Shown one piece after another: positions 26,473-32,572 of a stretch of 32,572 bases of DNA. The notes under the pieces were generated by a model. It was not told the origin of the DNA and ran no database searches. It saw only the letters and a list, made by a program, of their open reading frames with translations. The translations under genes and the position numbers were made by a program. Positions within the stretch are counted from its first letter, which is position 1. Every line of letters starts with the position of its first letter. The stretch is from Elusimicrobiota bacterium (GTDB taxonomy: Bacteria; Elusimicrobiota; Elusimicrobia; Elusimicrobiales; UBA9959). The stretch covers positions 1 to 32,572 of the forward strand of contig WOVA01000027.1 in the NCBI GenBank assembly GCA_009773155.1, read 5' to 3'.

Positions 26473-26940
26473 ATGAAAACCAGTAAAAGCAGGCCGGCCA
26501 AGAAAGCCGCCAAAACCGTAAAGAAAGCGGCGCCCGCGAAGGCCAAAAAGCCCGCGAAAAAAGCCGCGCCCGACAAGGGTCAGGCCGGCGGCGGCCGCAA
26601 AGAGGCCGAGCAGATAAAGAAGAAACTGCTGGTCCAGAGGGAAACCATCTCCCGCACCGTCGAGGCCAAGAAGAACCTGGACCTCAACGAGCCCGAAGTG
26701 GGGGATTCGATCGACCAGGCCACGCAGAGCCTGGACAAGGAGATACTCTTCGAGCTCTCCGACAACGAGAGACTCATGCTGGAGGACATCGAGGCGGCCC
26801 TGCGCAAGATAGACCACGGCATCTACGGCGTCTGCGAGCAGTGCCAGAAGCCGATAGCGCCCAAGCGGCTCAACGCGCTCCCCTCGGCCCGCTACTGCCT
26901 GACCTGCCAGGCGGGCGCCGAAAAGCGCCGCTCCTACTGA
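26473..26940 (+). CDS. DksA/TraR-type C4 zinc-finger protein with Lys/Ala-rich N-terminal tail
   Basis: 155 residues. Residues 1-35 are a Lys/Ala/Pro repeat tail resembling histone H1 C-termini. A helical segment (about 43-115) is followed by the C4 finger: C121, C124, C142 and C145 in C-E-Q-C and C-L-T-C, preceded by I-D-x-G-I-Y-G-V. DksA-family proteins insert into the RNA polymerase secondary channel and adjust initiation with ppGpp; many short relatives have unknown targets. The basic tail could add DNA or RNA contacts (inference). An in-frame ATG at 26452 exists, but AGGAGG at 26463-26468 points to 26473. Located 17 nt after speE, probably in the same transcript, and ends at the bidirectional terminator. 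Confidence 0.85.
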   Translation: MKTSKSRPAKKAAKTVKKAAPAKAKKPAKKAAPDKGQAGGGRKEAEQIKKKLLVQRETISRTVEAKKNLDLNEPEVGDSIDQATQSLDKEILFELSDNERLMLEDIEAALRKIDHGIYGVCEQCQKPIAPKRLNALPSARYCLTCQAGAEKRRSY

Positions 26941-26952
26941 GGAGCCGGCCGT

Positions 26953-26996
26953 AAAAAAAAGGGCGGCCGTCCGCGGCAGCGGACAGCCTCCCTTTT
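26953..26996. terminator. Bidirectional terminator between convergent genes
   Basis: A run of eight A (26953-26960) precedes GGG, and an interrupted GC stem centred on GTCCGC/GCGGAC leads to CCCTTTT (26990-26996). On the minus strand the hairpin is followed by eight T, a strong terminator for the RDD gene. On the plus strand four T follow, a weaker one for the zinc-finger gene. Confidence 0.75.
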
Positions 26997-27000
26997 GCGC

Positions 27001-27021
27001 GCCCCGCCCGCCCGGCGGGGC
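27001..27021 (-). terminator. GC-rich hairpin directly after the RDD gene stop
   Basis: Arms GCCCCGCC (27001-27008) and GGCGGGGC (27014-27021) are exact inverted copies with a 5-nt loop and end one base from the RDD stop codon. No T-run follows on the minus strand here; the tract that would complete termination belongs to the larger hairpin at 26953-26996. It may stabilise the mRNA 3' end. Confidence 0.5.
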
Positions 27022-27867
27022 CTATCTTTTATCCCGGCTGGAGGAGGCGACCTCGGTCTTGCGCCAGTTCTTCGCCTTGGCCCTGACCACGTACTCGCTC
27101 CCGTCGGTCGCTATGACCAGCGAGGCCGGATCTATGCAGTCCACCAGCTCCTGCCTGAACCGGCCCACGTCGCCGCTCATCGCCGCCAGGCGCCTGATAT
27201 CGTCGGTATAGACGCCGTAGGAATCCATATGCATCTCCTGCAGCTTCGCGACCGCGTCTACGCCGCGGCGGGCCTGCGCCACCAGGCGTTTCTCGGAGGG
27301 CGTCATGGACAGGAAGGTCTGGTTCAGCCAGGTCACGCCGAAGAACAGCATAAGCGCCCAGGACACGGCGAAGACCGCGCCCTGCGCTAAATCCCCGCGC
27401 TCCTTTATGCTTATGACGCGGCTGCCGCCTATGTAATCGTGAAGAGCGCGCTTGTCGGGGGTGAAGAGGGCCAGCACATAGCCGAGGTTGATAGGGGTGG
27501 CGCTGACGAAATATCCCAGCGAGCGGAAGAAAGCCTTGGGGACGGAAAGATCTGAGCCGTCCTTCGCCCTCACCCGTATGCCCATGAGCAGTTTGCCCAC
27601 GGTAGCCCTGCCGCCGGAAGAAAGCCAGGTCTCGTAAACGACGTAAAGAGCTATCCAGACCAGCTTCCACATGAACTGGCCGGCCGTAGTGTCGGCCAGG
27701 CGGCCGGAGGCTATCATCATGCCCATCGTCCAGTAAGCGGCCAGGACGAAGGGCAGCGCGTCTATCACATAGGCGATGAAGCGCTCGTTGAAGCCGGCGG
27801 ACCTGGGGCCGGCGTCCTCCGTGACCGCCCCTATAGGGGCCGCCGAGGGCAGAATGTCTTCTTGCAT
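27022..27867 (-). CDS. RDD-family membrane protein with a pilin-like C-terminal region
   Basis: 281 residues. The RDD domain (about 25-155) has the R-F-I-A-Y-V-I-D-A-L motif at 29-38, three membrane helices and G-K-L-L-M-G-I-R-V (91-99). A fourth hydrophobic helix (163-183) is followed by an Ala/Val/Leu helix and D-S-Y-G-V-Y-T-D-D-I-R-R-L (215-227), then a short beta region ending Y-V-V-R-A-K-A-K. That order (helix, Y-x-x-Y-T-x-D, strands) resembles the globular head of type IV pilins, giving an RDD-pilin fusion; this is inference. RDD proteins are poorly defined, some being transporters. The frame runs 35 codons further upstream, but GGGAGGAGAG just before ATG 27867 decides the start. The mRNA would begin near 27913. 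Confidence 0.75.
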   Translation of the reverse strand: MQEDILPSAAPIGAVTEDAGPRSAGFNERFIAYVIDALPFVLAAYWTMGMMIASGRLADTTAGQFMWKLVWIALYVVYETWLSSGGRATVGKLLMGIRVRAKDGSDLSVPKAFFRSLGYFVSATPINLGYVLALFTPDKRALHDYIGGSRVISIKERGDLAQGAVFAVSWALMLFFGVTWLNQTFLSMTPSEKRLVAQARRGVDAVAKLQEMHMDSYGVYTDDIRRLAAMSGDVGRFRQELVDCIDPASLVIATDGSEYVVRAKAKNWRKTEVASSSRDKR

Positions 27868-27919
27868 AATCTCTCCTCCCGTTGTCGCGCCGCCGGTAAG
27901 GGCGGGGCGCCCGGATTTG

Positions 27920-27930
27920 ATTATATCAAA
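27920..27930 (-). promoter_or_regulatory. Extended -10 promoter of the RDD gene
   Basis: The minus strand reads TTTGATATAAT, identical over 11 bases to the box at 12870-12880 and sharing TTGATATAAT with 3217-3227. No -35 is apparent. It lies about 50 nt upstream of the start codon, whose Shine-Dalgarno is strong, so this transcript has a normal leader. Confidence 0.55.
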
Positions 27931-27979
27931 ACCCGCCACACGGCGCACAAGCCGGAGCAATGATATCTCCATTGACTCC

Positions 27980-28008
27980 TTGAAGCGTGCCGAAAAAATT
28001 GATTAAAT
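27980..28008 (+). promoter_or_regulatory. Promoter of the glutamine amidotransferase gene (leaderless-type)
   Basis: TTGAAG (27980-27985) and TTAAAT (28003-28008) are 17 bp apart. The -10 ends 11 nt before ATG 28020 and no Shine-Dalgarno is visible between them. It is divergent from the RDD-gene promoter in the same 152-nt gap. Confidence 0.45.
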
Positions 28009-28019
28009 AGTCCCTGCCT

Positions 28020-28880
28020 ATGTGCAGAATGGCCGCATCAATCTCGTCGGGAAAAACGGACCTCACGGCTCTTTTCGCCGGCGGCCCGCTGTCCCTGCCC
28101 GCACAGGCCTCGGCCGACCCGTCACGGCGGCAGGCCGACGGCTGGGGCGTCGGCCGCGTCGCGCCTGACGGCGGAATAGCCGCCCTGGAGCGCAGCGCGT
28201 CGCCGCTGGCGGACGCGGTCCCGTCTTTCACGCGGACCCTGCGGCGCGCGGCCGGTCCCGGGACTCTTATAGCCCATGTCAGGGACGCTTCCAACCCCCT
28301 CGGCCTCTCCAGGGCGCGCCTCGTCCGCCCGGAGAACAATCACCCTTTCGCCGGGGAAGGGCTCCTGTTCGCCCATAACGGCACTCTCAGCATCTGCCCC
28401 GAGATACGCGAGAACCTGGGCTCCTGCGCCGCCCGGCTGCGCGGCGCCAGCGACAGCGAGGTGCTCTTCTGGCAGCTCGTCAAGATGCGCGACGCCTACG
28501 GCGACCTCGCGCTGGCCGTTGAGATGGCCCTCGACGAGATCTGGACGGTCTGGGGGTCCTGCTCCGGCGACAGGCCCGGCGTGAAAGCGCCTTACCGCGG
28601 CCTGAACATTTTCGTTTCCGACGGCAGCAGGCTCTGCGTCCTCTGCCACTACCCGCTGAAGAAAAAGAAAGACTCGCTGCTGACCCCGGGCTGGGACTGG
28701 GGGGAGATAGCCTGGAGGACCTCGCCCGGCGGCGCGGTCTTCTCCAGCGAACCTCTGGACGCGGGACCCTGGCGCAGGCTCAGGGAAGGCGAGCTGGCCG
28801 ACGCCGTTCTGTCGGGCGGTAAAATCAAGGTATCCGTGCGCGGGATAGCCGCGGCGCGCGGCAAGGCGGCTCTCAAATGA
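28020..28880 (+). CDS. Class II glutamine amidotransferase (YafJ/GATase_4-like)
   Basis: 286 residues. The N-terminal nucleophile Cys2 follows the initiator Met (M-C-R-M). The Ntn-hydrolase fold shows D-G-W-G-V-G, L-I-A-H-V-R-D-A-S, N-H-P-F, F-A-H-N-G-T and S-D-S-E in the order seen in YafJ-type stand-alone amidotransferases. Such proteins hydrolyse glutamine to release ammonia or act as amidohydrolases on gamma-glutamyl compounds; no synthase domain is fused, so the acceptor is unknown. The exact ATG matters because Cys2 must become N-terminal, and it lies 11 nt after a -10 box without a Shine-Dalgarno. The stop overlaps the HEAT-repeat gene by 4 nt. Confidence 0.85.
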   Translation: MCRMAASISSGKTDLTALFAGGPLSLPAQASADPSRRQADGWGVGRVAPDGGIAALERSASPLADAVPSFTRTLRRAAGPGTLIAHVRDASNPLGLSRARLVRPENNHPFAGEGLLFAHNGTLSICPEIRENLGSCAARLRGASDSEVLFWQLVKMRDAYGDLALAVEMALDEIWTVWGSCSGDRPGVKAPYRGLNIFVSDGSRLCVLCHYPLKKKKDSLLTPGWDWGEIAWRTSPGGAVFSSEPLDAGPWRRLREGELADAVLSGGKIKVSVRGIAAARGKAALK

Positions 28881-29488
28881 AATGGATCGTATTGCTCCTG
28901 ATCTTCATCGGCGGTATCTACTACCTGGTCCAGCAGGACAAGCGGGAAAAGGCCCGCGTACAGCAGGCTGAGCAGGTCAAGAAAGACCACACCACAGAGG
29001 CGCTCCCGGTCAAGACCGAGAAGGCCTACAACCTCAAGTTCTCTCCGGACACCGTCAAGACGCTGCGCGGCCTGACGCAGGACGCCAACGATAAGGTGCG
29101 CTACGCCGCCGCCGAGCTGCTCTGGCAGCTGCAGGACGAGATGGCCCCGTCGATACTAAAGAAGATGCTCCAGGAGGAGACCGAAGCGGCGACCAAGCAG
29201 GCCCTGATAAAAATGCTCTCCAGCGACAAGACCCAGGTCAGCCTGGCCCTGCTGGCGGAGGCCCTCAACGACTACGACAAGGATACCCGCCTCAAGGCGG
29301 TCGAGGCCATCAGCGGCTTCACCAACAAGGAAGCCATCCCGGTCCTGGGCCGCTCGCTCAACGATTACGACGAGGAAGTGCGCCTAAAGGCCCTGGAAGC
29401 GATAAACAAGGTCCGCAAGAACCTGGAAACGCAGAAGGAACAGCAGTTAAAAGAGCTCAAGCCAGAGCCGATATTCAGCCCCAAGTAG
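28877..29488 (+). CDS. Membrane-anchored HEAT-repeat protein
   Basis: 203 residues. An N-terminal membrane helix (about 2-18, W-I-V-L-L-L-I-F-I-G-G-I-Y-Y-L-V) is followed by a charged linker and HEAT/PBS-lyase-type helical repeats at about 55-178. Repeated D-x-x-x-R-x-x-A-x-E-x-L or L-K-A-V/L-E-A-I units include two near-identical copies, N-D-Y-D-K-D-T-R-L-K-A-V-E-A-I and N-D-Y-D-E-E-V-R-L-K-A-L-E-A-I. The tail is Lys/Glu-rich. Such solenoids scaffold protein contacts; location is probably at the inner membrane facing either side. ATGA overlap with the amidotransferase gene implies a shared transcript. The 109-nt gap after it holds no gene, only GC-rich hairpins (about 29555-29581) ahead of moxR. 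Confidence 0.8.
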   Translation: MKWIVLLLIFIGGIYYLVQQDKREKARVQQAEQVKKDHTTEALPVKTEKAYNLKFSPDTVKTLRGLTQDANDKVRYAAAELLWQLQDEMAPSILKKMLQEETEAATKQALIKMLSSDKTQVSLALLAEALNDYDKDTRLKAVEAISGFTNKEAIPVLGRSLNDYDEEVRLKALEAINKVRKNLETQKEQQLKELKPEPIFSPK

Positions 29489-29597
29489 GCCGTCTGAGGC
29501 GCATAGCGCTTGTTACGGCACAGCCATAGTCTGGAAGTTTCGCCGGCCGGGGCGCGGGCCCCGGCAAAGGGCCCGGCGGGCCCAAAGGAGTCGTCGG

Positions 29598-30587
29598 ATG
29601 GAACTGGATATAACCCAGCTTAACAGGAAGGTCCGGGAGGAGAGTCTTTTCCTCCAGGACCTGAGAAAAGAGATAGCCAAGGTCATCGTCGGTCAGGAGG
29701 ACCTGGTCAACGGCCTCATGGTGGCCCTGCTGGCCAACGGACACGTCCTGGTGGAAGGCCTGCCCGGCCTGGCCAAGACCCTGACCGTCAAGACGCTCTC
29801 CGAAGCGGTCGCCGCGCAGTTCCAGCGCGTGCAGTTCACGCCTGACCTGCTGCCGGCCGACATCGTCGGCACGCTGATCTTCAATCCGAAGGAAGGAACC
29901 TTCGCGGTCAAGAAGGGCCCGGTCTTCACCAATATCCTGCTCGCCGACGAGATAAACCGCGCGCCGGCCAAGGTGCAGAGCGCGCTGCTGGAGGCCATGC
30001 AGGAGCGCCAGGTCACCATCTCCGACACCAGTTTCAAGCTGCCGGAGCTCTTCCTGGTCCTGGCCACGCAGAACCCGATCGAGCAGGAAGGCACCTACCC
30101 GCTGCCGGAAGCGCAGGTGGACCGCTTCATGCTCAAGATAAAGATCACCTACCCCACCCGCGAGGAGGAGGCCAGGATCCTGGAGACCATGTCGCGCCGC
30201 GACACGCCCAAGGTCGGCTCCTCCATACCCGTGGAGACCATACTCAAGGCGCGCGAGACCTGCGACCAGATCTACATCGACGAGAAGATCAAGAAGTACA
30301 TCCTCGACCTGGTCCTGGCCACCCGGAACCCGGCCGAGTACGGCCTGGAGAAGATCAAACCGTGGATACTCTACGGCGGCAGCCCGCGCGCCACCATCTT
30401 CCTGGTGCGGGCCGCCAAGGCCTACGCCTTCCTCAACGGCCGGGGCTACGTGACGCCCGAGGACATCAAGGCCGTCGGCTACGACGTGATGCGCCACAGG
30501 ATACTGGTGACCTACGAGGCCGAGGCGGAGAACGTAAAATCCGAGGACATCCTCAAGACCGTCTTCGAGACGATAGAGGTGCCGTAA
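29598..30587 (+). CDS. moxR: MoxR-family AAA+ ATPase
   Basis: 329 residues, standard length. Walker A G-L-P-G-L-A-K-T at 54-61, Walker B L-L-A-D-E at 114-118 with the MoxR signature I-N-R-A-P-A-K after it, sensor-1 region A-T-Q-N-P, and E-Q-E-G-T-Y-P-L-P-E-A-Q-x-D-R-F. MoxR ATPases act as chaperones that mature or insert metal into protein complexes, usually with DUF58 and von Willebrand-type partners encoded downstream, as here. The start follows AAGGAG (29585-29590) at eight bases. First gene of a four-gene run continuing beyond the window. Confidence 0.95.
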   Translation: MELDITQLNRKVREESLFLQDLRKEIAKVIVGQEDLVNGLMVALLANGHVLVEGLPGLAKTLTVKTLSEAVAAQFQRVQFTPDLLPADIVGTLIFNPKEGTFAVKKGPVFTNILLADEINRAPAKVQSALLEAMQERQVTISDTSFKLPELFLVLATQNPIEQEGTYPLPEAQVDRFMLKIKITYPTREEEARILETMSRRDTPKVGSSIPVETILKARETCDQIYIDEKIKKYILDLVLATRNPAEYGLEKIKPWILYGGSPRATIFLVRAAKAYAFLNGRGYVTPEDIKAVGYDVMRHRILVTYEAEAENVKSEDILKTVFETIEVP

Positions 30588-30599
30588 GGGGCGCGTCCC

Positions 30600-31478
30600 A
30601 TGAACACCGCAGAGATACTCAACAAGGTGCGCCAGATAGAGATCCGGACCGGCAAGCTGGTCTCGGAGACTTTCGCCGGCGACTACCTGAGCGTCTTCAA
30701 GGGCCGCGGCATGGAATTCGCGGAGGTGCGCGAGTACACGCCGGGCGACGACGTGCGCTCGATAGACTGGAACGTCACGGCCCGCTTCTCCAGGCCCTTC
30801 GTCAAGCGCTTCATGGAGGAGCGCGAGCTGACGCTGATGGTGCTCTGCGACCTCTCGGGTTCGCAGTTCTTCGGCAGCCGCGGCCGGTTCAAGAACGAGG
30901 CCGCGGCCGACCTGGCGGCTCTGTTCGCCTTCGCCGCGCTCAAGAACAACGACAAGACGGGGCTGATGACCTTCACCGCGGAGCCCGAGCTATACATCCC
31001 GCCGCGCAAGGGCCGCACGCACGCCCTGCGCATCATCCGCGAGATGCTGGCGCACGTCCCGAAGGGCCGCGGCACCGACATCACGGCCGCCCTCGACGCC
31101 GCCAACAAGATCCTCAAGCACCGCAGCATCCTGATACTCATCTCCGACTTCGACGGCCCCGACTACGAGGGTGCGGTCAGGCGCGCCGCCCTGCGCCACG
31201 ACCTGATACCGGTGATGGTCAACGACGAACTGGAAAAGGAACTGCCGGCCCTGCCCGCCGTGCTGACCGCCAGGGGCCTTGAGGACGGGGCTCTCTACAC
31301 CGCCGACCTCTCCGACCCCGGCGTGCGGCGCGCCTACGCGGAGGAGCGGCGGCGCAGGACGGAGCGGGCCGAACAGGTCTTCCGCCTCTGCGGCGTAGAG
31401 CCGATACGCATCAGCACGGCCGGGGAGATCTTCGACCCCGTCGTCAAGTTCTTCAGGAGAAGGGAGAAGAAAAAGTAG
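30600..31478 (+). CDS. DUF58 domain protein (MoxR partner)
   Basis: 292 residues. The DUF58 signature F-A-E-V-R-E-Y-T-P-G-D-D-V-R-S-I-D-W-N-V-T-A-R lies at about 40-62, preceded by G-R-G-M-E. The following region has a degenerate von Willebrand A fold: D-L-S-G-S at about 83-87 is a MIDAS-like D-x-S-x-S site, and I-S-D-F-D is further on. There is no N-terminal membrane helix, so this is the short soluble type. It probably acts as an adaptor binding MoxR and the Bat-like membrane proteins encoded next. A 12-nt gap after moxR and a 3-nt gap before the next gene indicate an operon; AAGGGG upstream can serve as ribosome-binding site. Confidence 0.92.
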   Translation: MNTAEILNKVRQIEIRTGKLVSETFAGDYLSVFKGRGMEFAEVREYTPGDDVRSIDWNVTARFSRPFVKRFMEERELTLMVLCDLSGSQFFGSRGRFKNEAAADLAALFAFAALKNNDKTGLMTFTAEPELYIPPRKGRTHALRIIREMLAHVPKGRGTDITAALDAANKILKHRSILILISDFDGPDYEGAVRRAALRHDLIPVMVNDELEKELPALPAVLTARGLEDGALYTADLSDPGVRRAYAEERRRRTERAEQVFRLCGVEPIRISTAGEIFDPVVKFFRRREKKK

Positions 31479-31481
31479 CCG

Positions 31482-32462
31482 ATGCTCCTCCGCGCCCTCG
31501 CCGCCCTCCTCTTCTGCGCGGCGGCCGTCCAGGCCGCCCCGACCGTCTCTTTTTCCGTCTCCAAACCAGCGGAGAACCCGGTGCTGGGCGAGCCTTTCAG
31601 GCTGGAATTCGAAGCCTCCTGGCCCGCTGGCTATTCGCTGGCGCTGGACACCTCCTCCCTGCCGACGGGCGACTTCGGCGTCCTGGAATATTCGTTCAAA
31701 AAGCGCGGGGATAACGGCGGAGTATTCCGCCTGAAAGCCGTTCCTTTCGCCCTGGGCGTCTCCACCTTCCCGGCTCTCGCTTTCGCTCTCTCCGGCCCAG
31801 GGGGGGAATACTCCGCCCGCGCGCCGGAAGTCCCCGTGGAGATCGAGCCGTTCATAAAAGAGCAGACGCCGCCCACCGAAATACGCGACATCTACCCGCC
31901 CTTCGCTTTCGGCGTTCCCCGGTGGGTCTGGTGGCTGGCCGCTCTGCTGGCCGCGGCCGCCGCGCTTTTGTGGTGGTATAAACGCCGCCGTTCCGGGACC
32001 GGCAACGCGGGCGGCCCGGGGGAGGGCCCGCCGCTGCCGCCCTATGAGAACGCGCTGCGCGGCATAGACCGGCTGCTGGCCTCGGGAACCTGGGACGAGG
32101 CCGCGCCCAAGAATTTCTACGCGGAGCTCGCCGATATATACCGCTCCTATCTCGCCGGGGAAGGCGGGGTGGACGCGCAGCTCATGACCACCGCGGACCT
32201 CCTCAAGGCCCTCAACAAAAAAAAGCTCCCCGCGGACCTGATATCGGGCTCGCGGGTGTTCTCGGGCAAGGCGGACCTGGTCAAATTCGCCAGGCTGCCG
32301 GCCTCGGAGACCGAGCGGGACTCCGATATAGAGCGGCTGCGCGCGCTGCTCGGCGGCCTGCACGGCTTCTTCGCGCCTCCTCCTCCGCCGCCCCCGCAGC
32401 AGCGGGGGACACCATGCGGCATGGTGTCCCCGTACAATCTGCCGAAAGGGGACGGGCGGTGA
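31482..32462 (+). CDS. BatD-like membrane protein with DUF4381-like C-terminal region
   Basis: 326 residues. Signal peptide 1-20, then one beta-rich domain (about 22-130, E-N-P-V-L-G-E-P-F-R-L-E-F-E) similar to the start of BatD, one membrane helix (about 147-165) and basic residues after it. A cytoplasmic helical region (about 185-300) has Y-A-E-L-A-D-I-Y-R-S-Y-L and T-T-A-D-L-L-K-A-L as in DUF4381/BatD tails. Shorter than typical BatD, with only one extracytoplasmic Ig-like unit. The last ~30 residues are odd: a run of seven Pro, then a segment encoded by the palindrome at 32405-32431. It follows DUF58 by 3 nt, and its stop overlaps the next GTG. Confidence 0.75.
   Translation: MLLRALAALLFCAAAVQAAPTVSFSVSKPAENPVLGEPFRLEFEASWPAGYSLALDTSSLPTGDFGVLEYSFKKRGDNGGVFRLKAVPFALGVSTFPALAFALSGPGGEYSARAPEVPVEIEPFIKEQTPPTEIRDIYPPFAFGVPRWVWWLAALLAAAAALLWWYKRRRSGTGNAGGPGEGPPLPPYENALRGIDRLLASGTWDEAAPKNFYAELADIYRSYLAGEGGVDAQLMTTADLLKALNKKKLPADLISGSRVFSGKADLVKFARLPASETERDSDIERLRALLGGLHGFFAPPPPPPPQQRGTPCGMVSPYNLPKGDGR
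32405..32431. repeat. GGGGAC-ended palindrome inside the 3' end of the BatD-like gene
   Basis: Arms 32405-32417 and 32419-32431 are perfect 13-bp inverted copies around a single central G. The outer GGGGAC/GTCCCC matches the palindrome at 10053-10111, but the core (ACCATGC) is different. It is translated in frame and adds residues near the protein's C-terminus. It lies 28 bases before the BatA-like GTG, so it could influence that start. Confidence 0.75.
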
Positions 32463-32572
32463 CGGACCTTTCCTTCCGCGACCCCGTCTTCCTGCTGCTG
32501 GCGCTGCCGGCGCTGGCCGCGGCCCTCTACGCCTGGCGCGGCGGCCGCGCGCGCGGCGCCGCCATTTCGCTG
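32459..32572 (+). CDS. BatA-like von Willebrand factor A membrane protein, N-terminal fragment
   Basis: Only 38 codons are in the window and the frame runs off the edge. GTG 32459 overlaps the upstream stop as GTGA and has AAGGGGA (32446-32452) at normal spacing. The N-terminus V-T-D-L-S-F-R-D-P-V-F-L-L-L-A-L-P-A-L-A-A-A-L-Y followed by Arg residues is the BatA-type start: a short F-x-x-P motif then a membrane helix. Its place after MoxR, DUF58 and BatD-like genes supports a BatA/VWA protein. The VWA domain itself is not visible, so the call depends on context. Confidence 0.65.
   Translation, partial: MTDLSFRDPVFLLLALPALAAALYAWRGGRARGAAISL

Overview
The window is GC-rich, almost fully coding bacterial chromosome, with about 27 protein genes, one tRNA and very short intergenic gaps. 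The host is Gram-negative: it encodes apolipoprotein N-acyltransferase, a lipobox protein and a PorV-like outer-membrane barrel. A very large secreted kelch/fibronectin protein with a FlgD/type-IX-like C-terminal module sits next to that barrel. Heavy use of the Ile codon ATA despite high GC, and the general gene mix, would suit an Elusimicrobiota-type lineage. That placement is inference; no 16S or ribosomal marker is present.

Layout. 1-90: right end of an insertion sequence. 231-1916: secreted protein with Hydin/choice-of-anchor-D-like domains, ending at a strong terminator shared with a convergent three-gene minus-strand operon (stand-alone AsnC ligand-binding domain, small secreted protein, DUF192 lipoprotein). 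3296-7711: an operon with 4-nt overlaps throughout (dtd, M20 peptidase, lnt, MATE exporter). 7712-7860: a structured inverted-repeat element. 7893-10047: RlmI-like rRNA methyltransferase and an HD-GYP response regulator. 10053-10111: a perfect 28-bp palindrome. 10144-15957: PMR1-type Ca2+ P-type ATPase, acyl-CoA ligase and CCA-adding enzyme. 16085-18150: secreted protein, folE, tRNA-Gly(CCC) and a membrane-anchored glycogen-binding-like protein. 18221-25017: kelch/Fn3 giant and PorV-like protein. 25121-26455: speD-speE. 26473-27867: DksA-like zinc-finger protein converging on an RDD membrane protein with a pilin-like tail. 28020-29488: class II glutamine amidotransferase and HEAT-repeat protein. 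29598-end: MoxR, DUF58, BatD-like and BatA-like operon, cut by the window edge.

Several genes appear to work together. The overlapping kelch and PorV-like genes look like a cargo/outer-membrane-shuttle pair. speD and speE form a short polyamine route, with an aminopropyltransferase that looks like the thermospermine-synthase (ACL5) type. The MoxR/DUF58/Bat genes form a standard chaperone-ATPase plus von Willebrand-type membrane complex. The tRNA lacks an encoded CCA, which the nearby CCA-adding enzyme would supply.

Most notable beyond the genes: (i) seven genes start 9-13 nt after a TATAAT-like box and lack a Shine-Dalgarno, suggesting widespread leaderless transcripts; (ii) an extended -10 element, TTGATATAAT, occurs at three promoters; (iii) two palindromes have GGGGAC/GTCCCC ends but unrelated cores, one of them inside the 3' end of a gene; (iv) the composite repeat at 7712-7860; (v) an inverted copy of the tRNA-Gly 3' end. 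I found no CRISPR array and no recognisable defence system.
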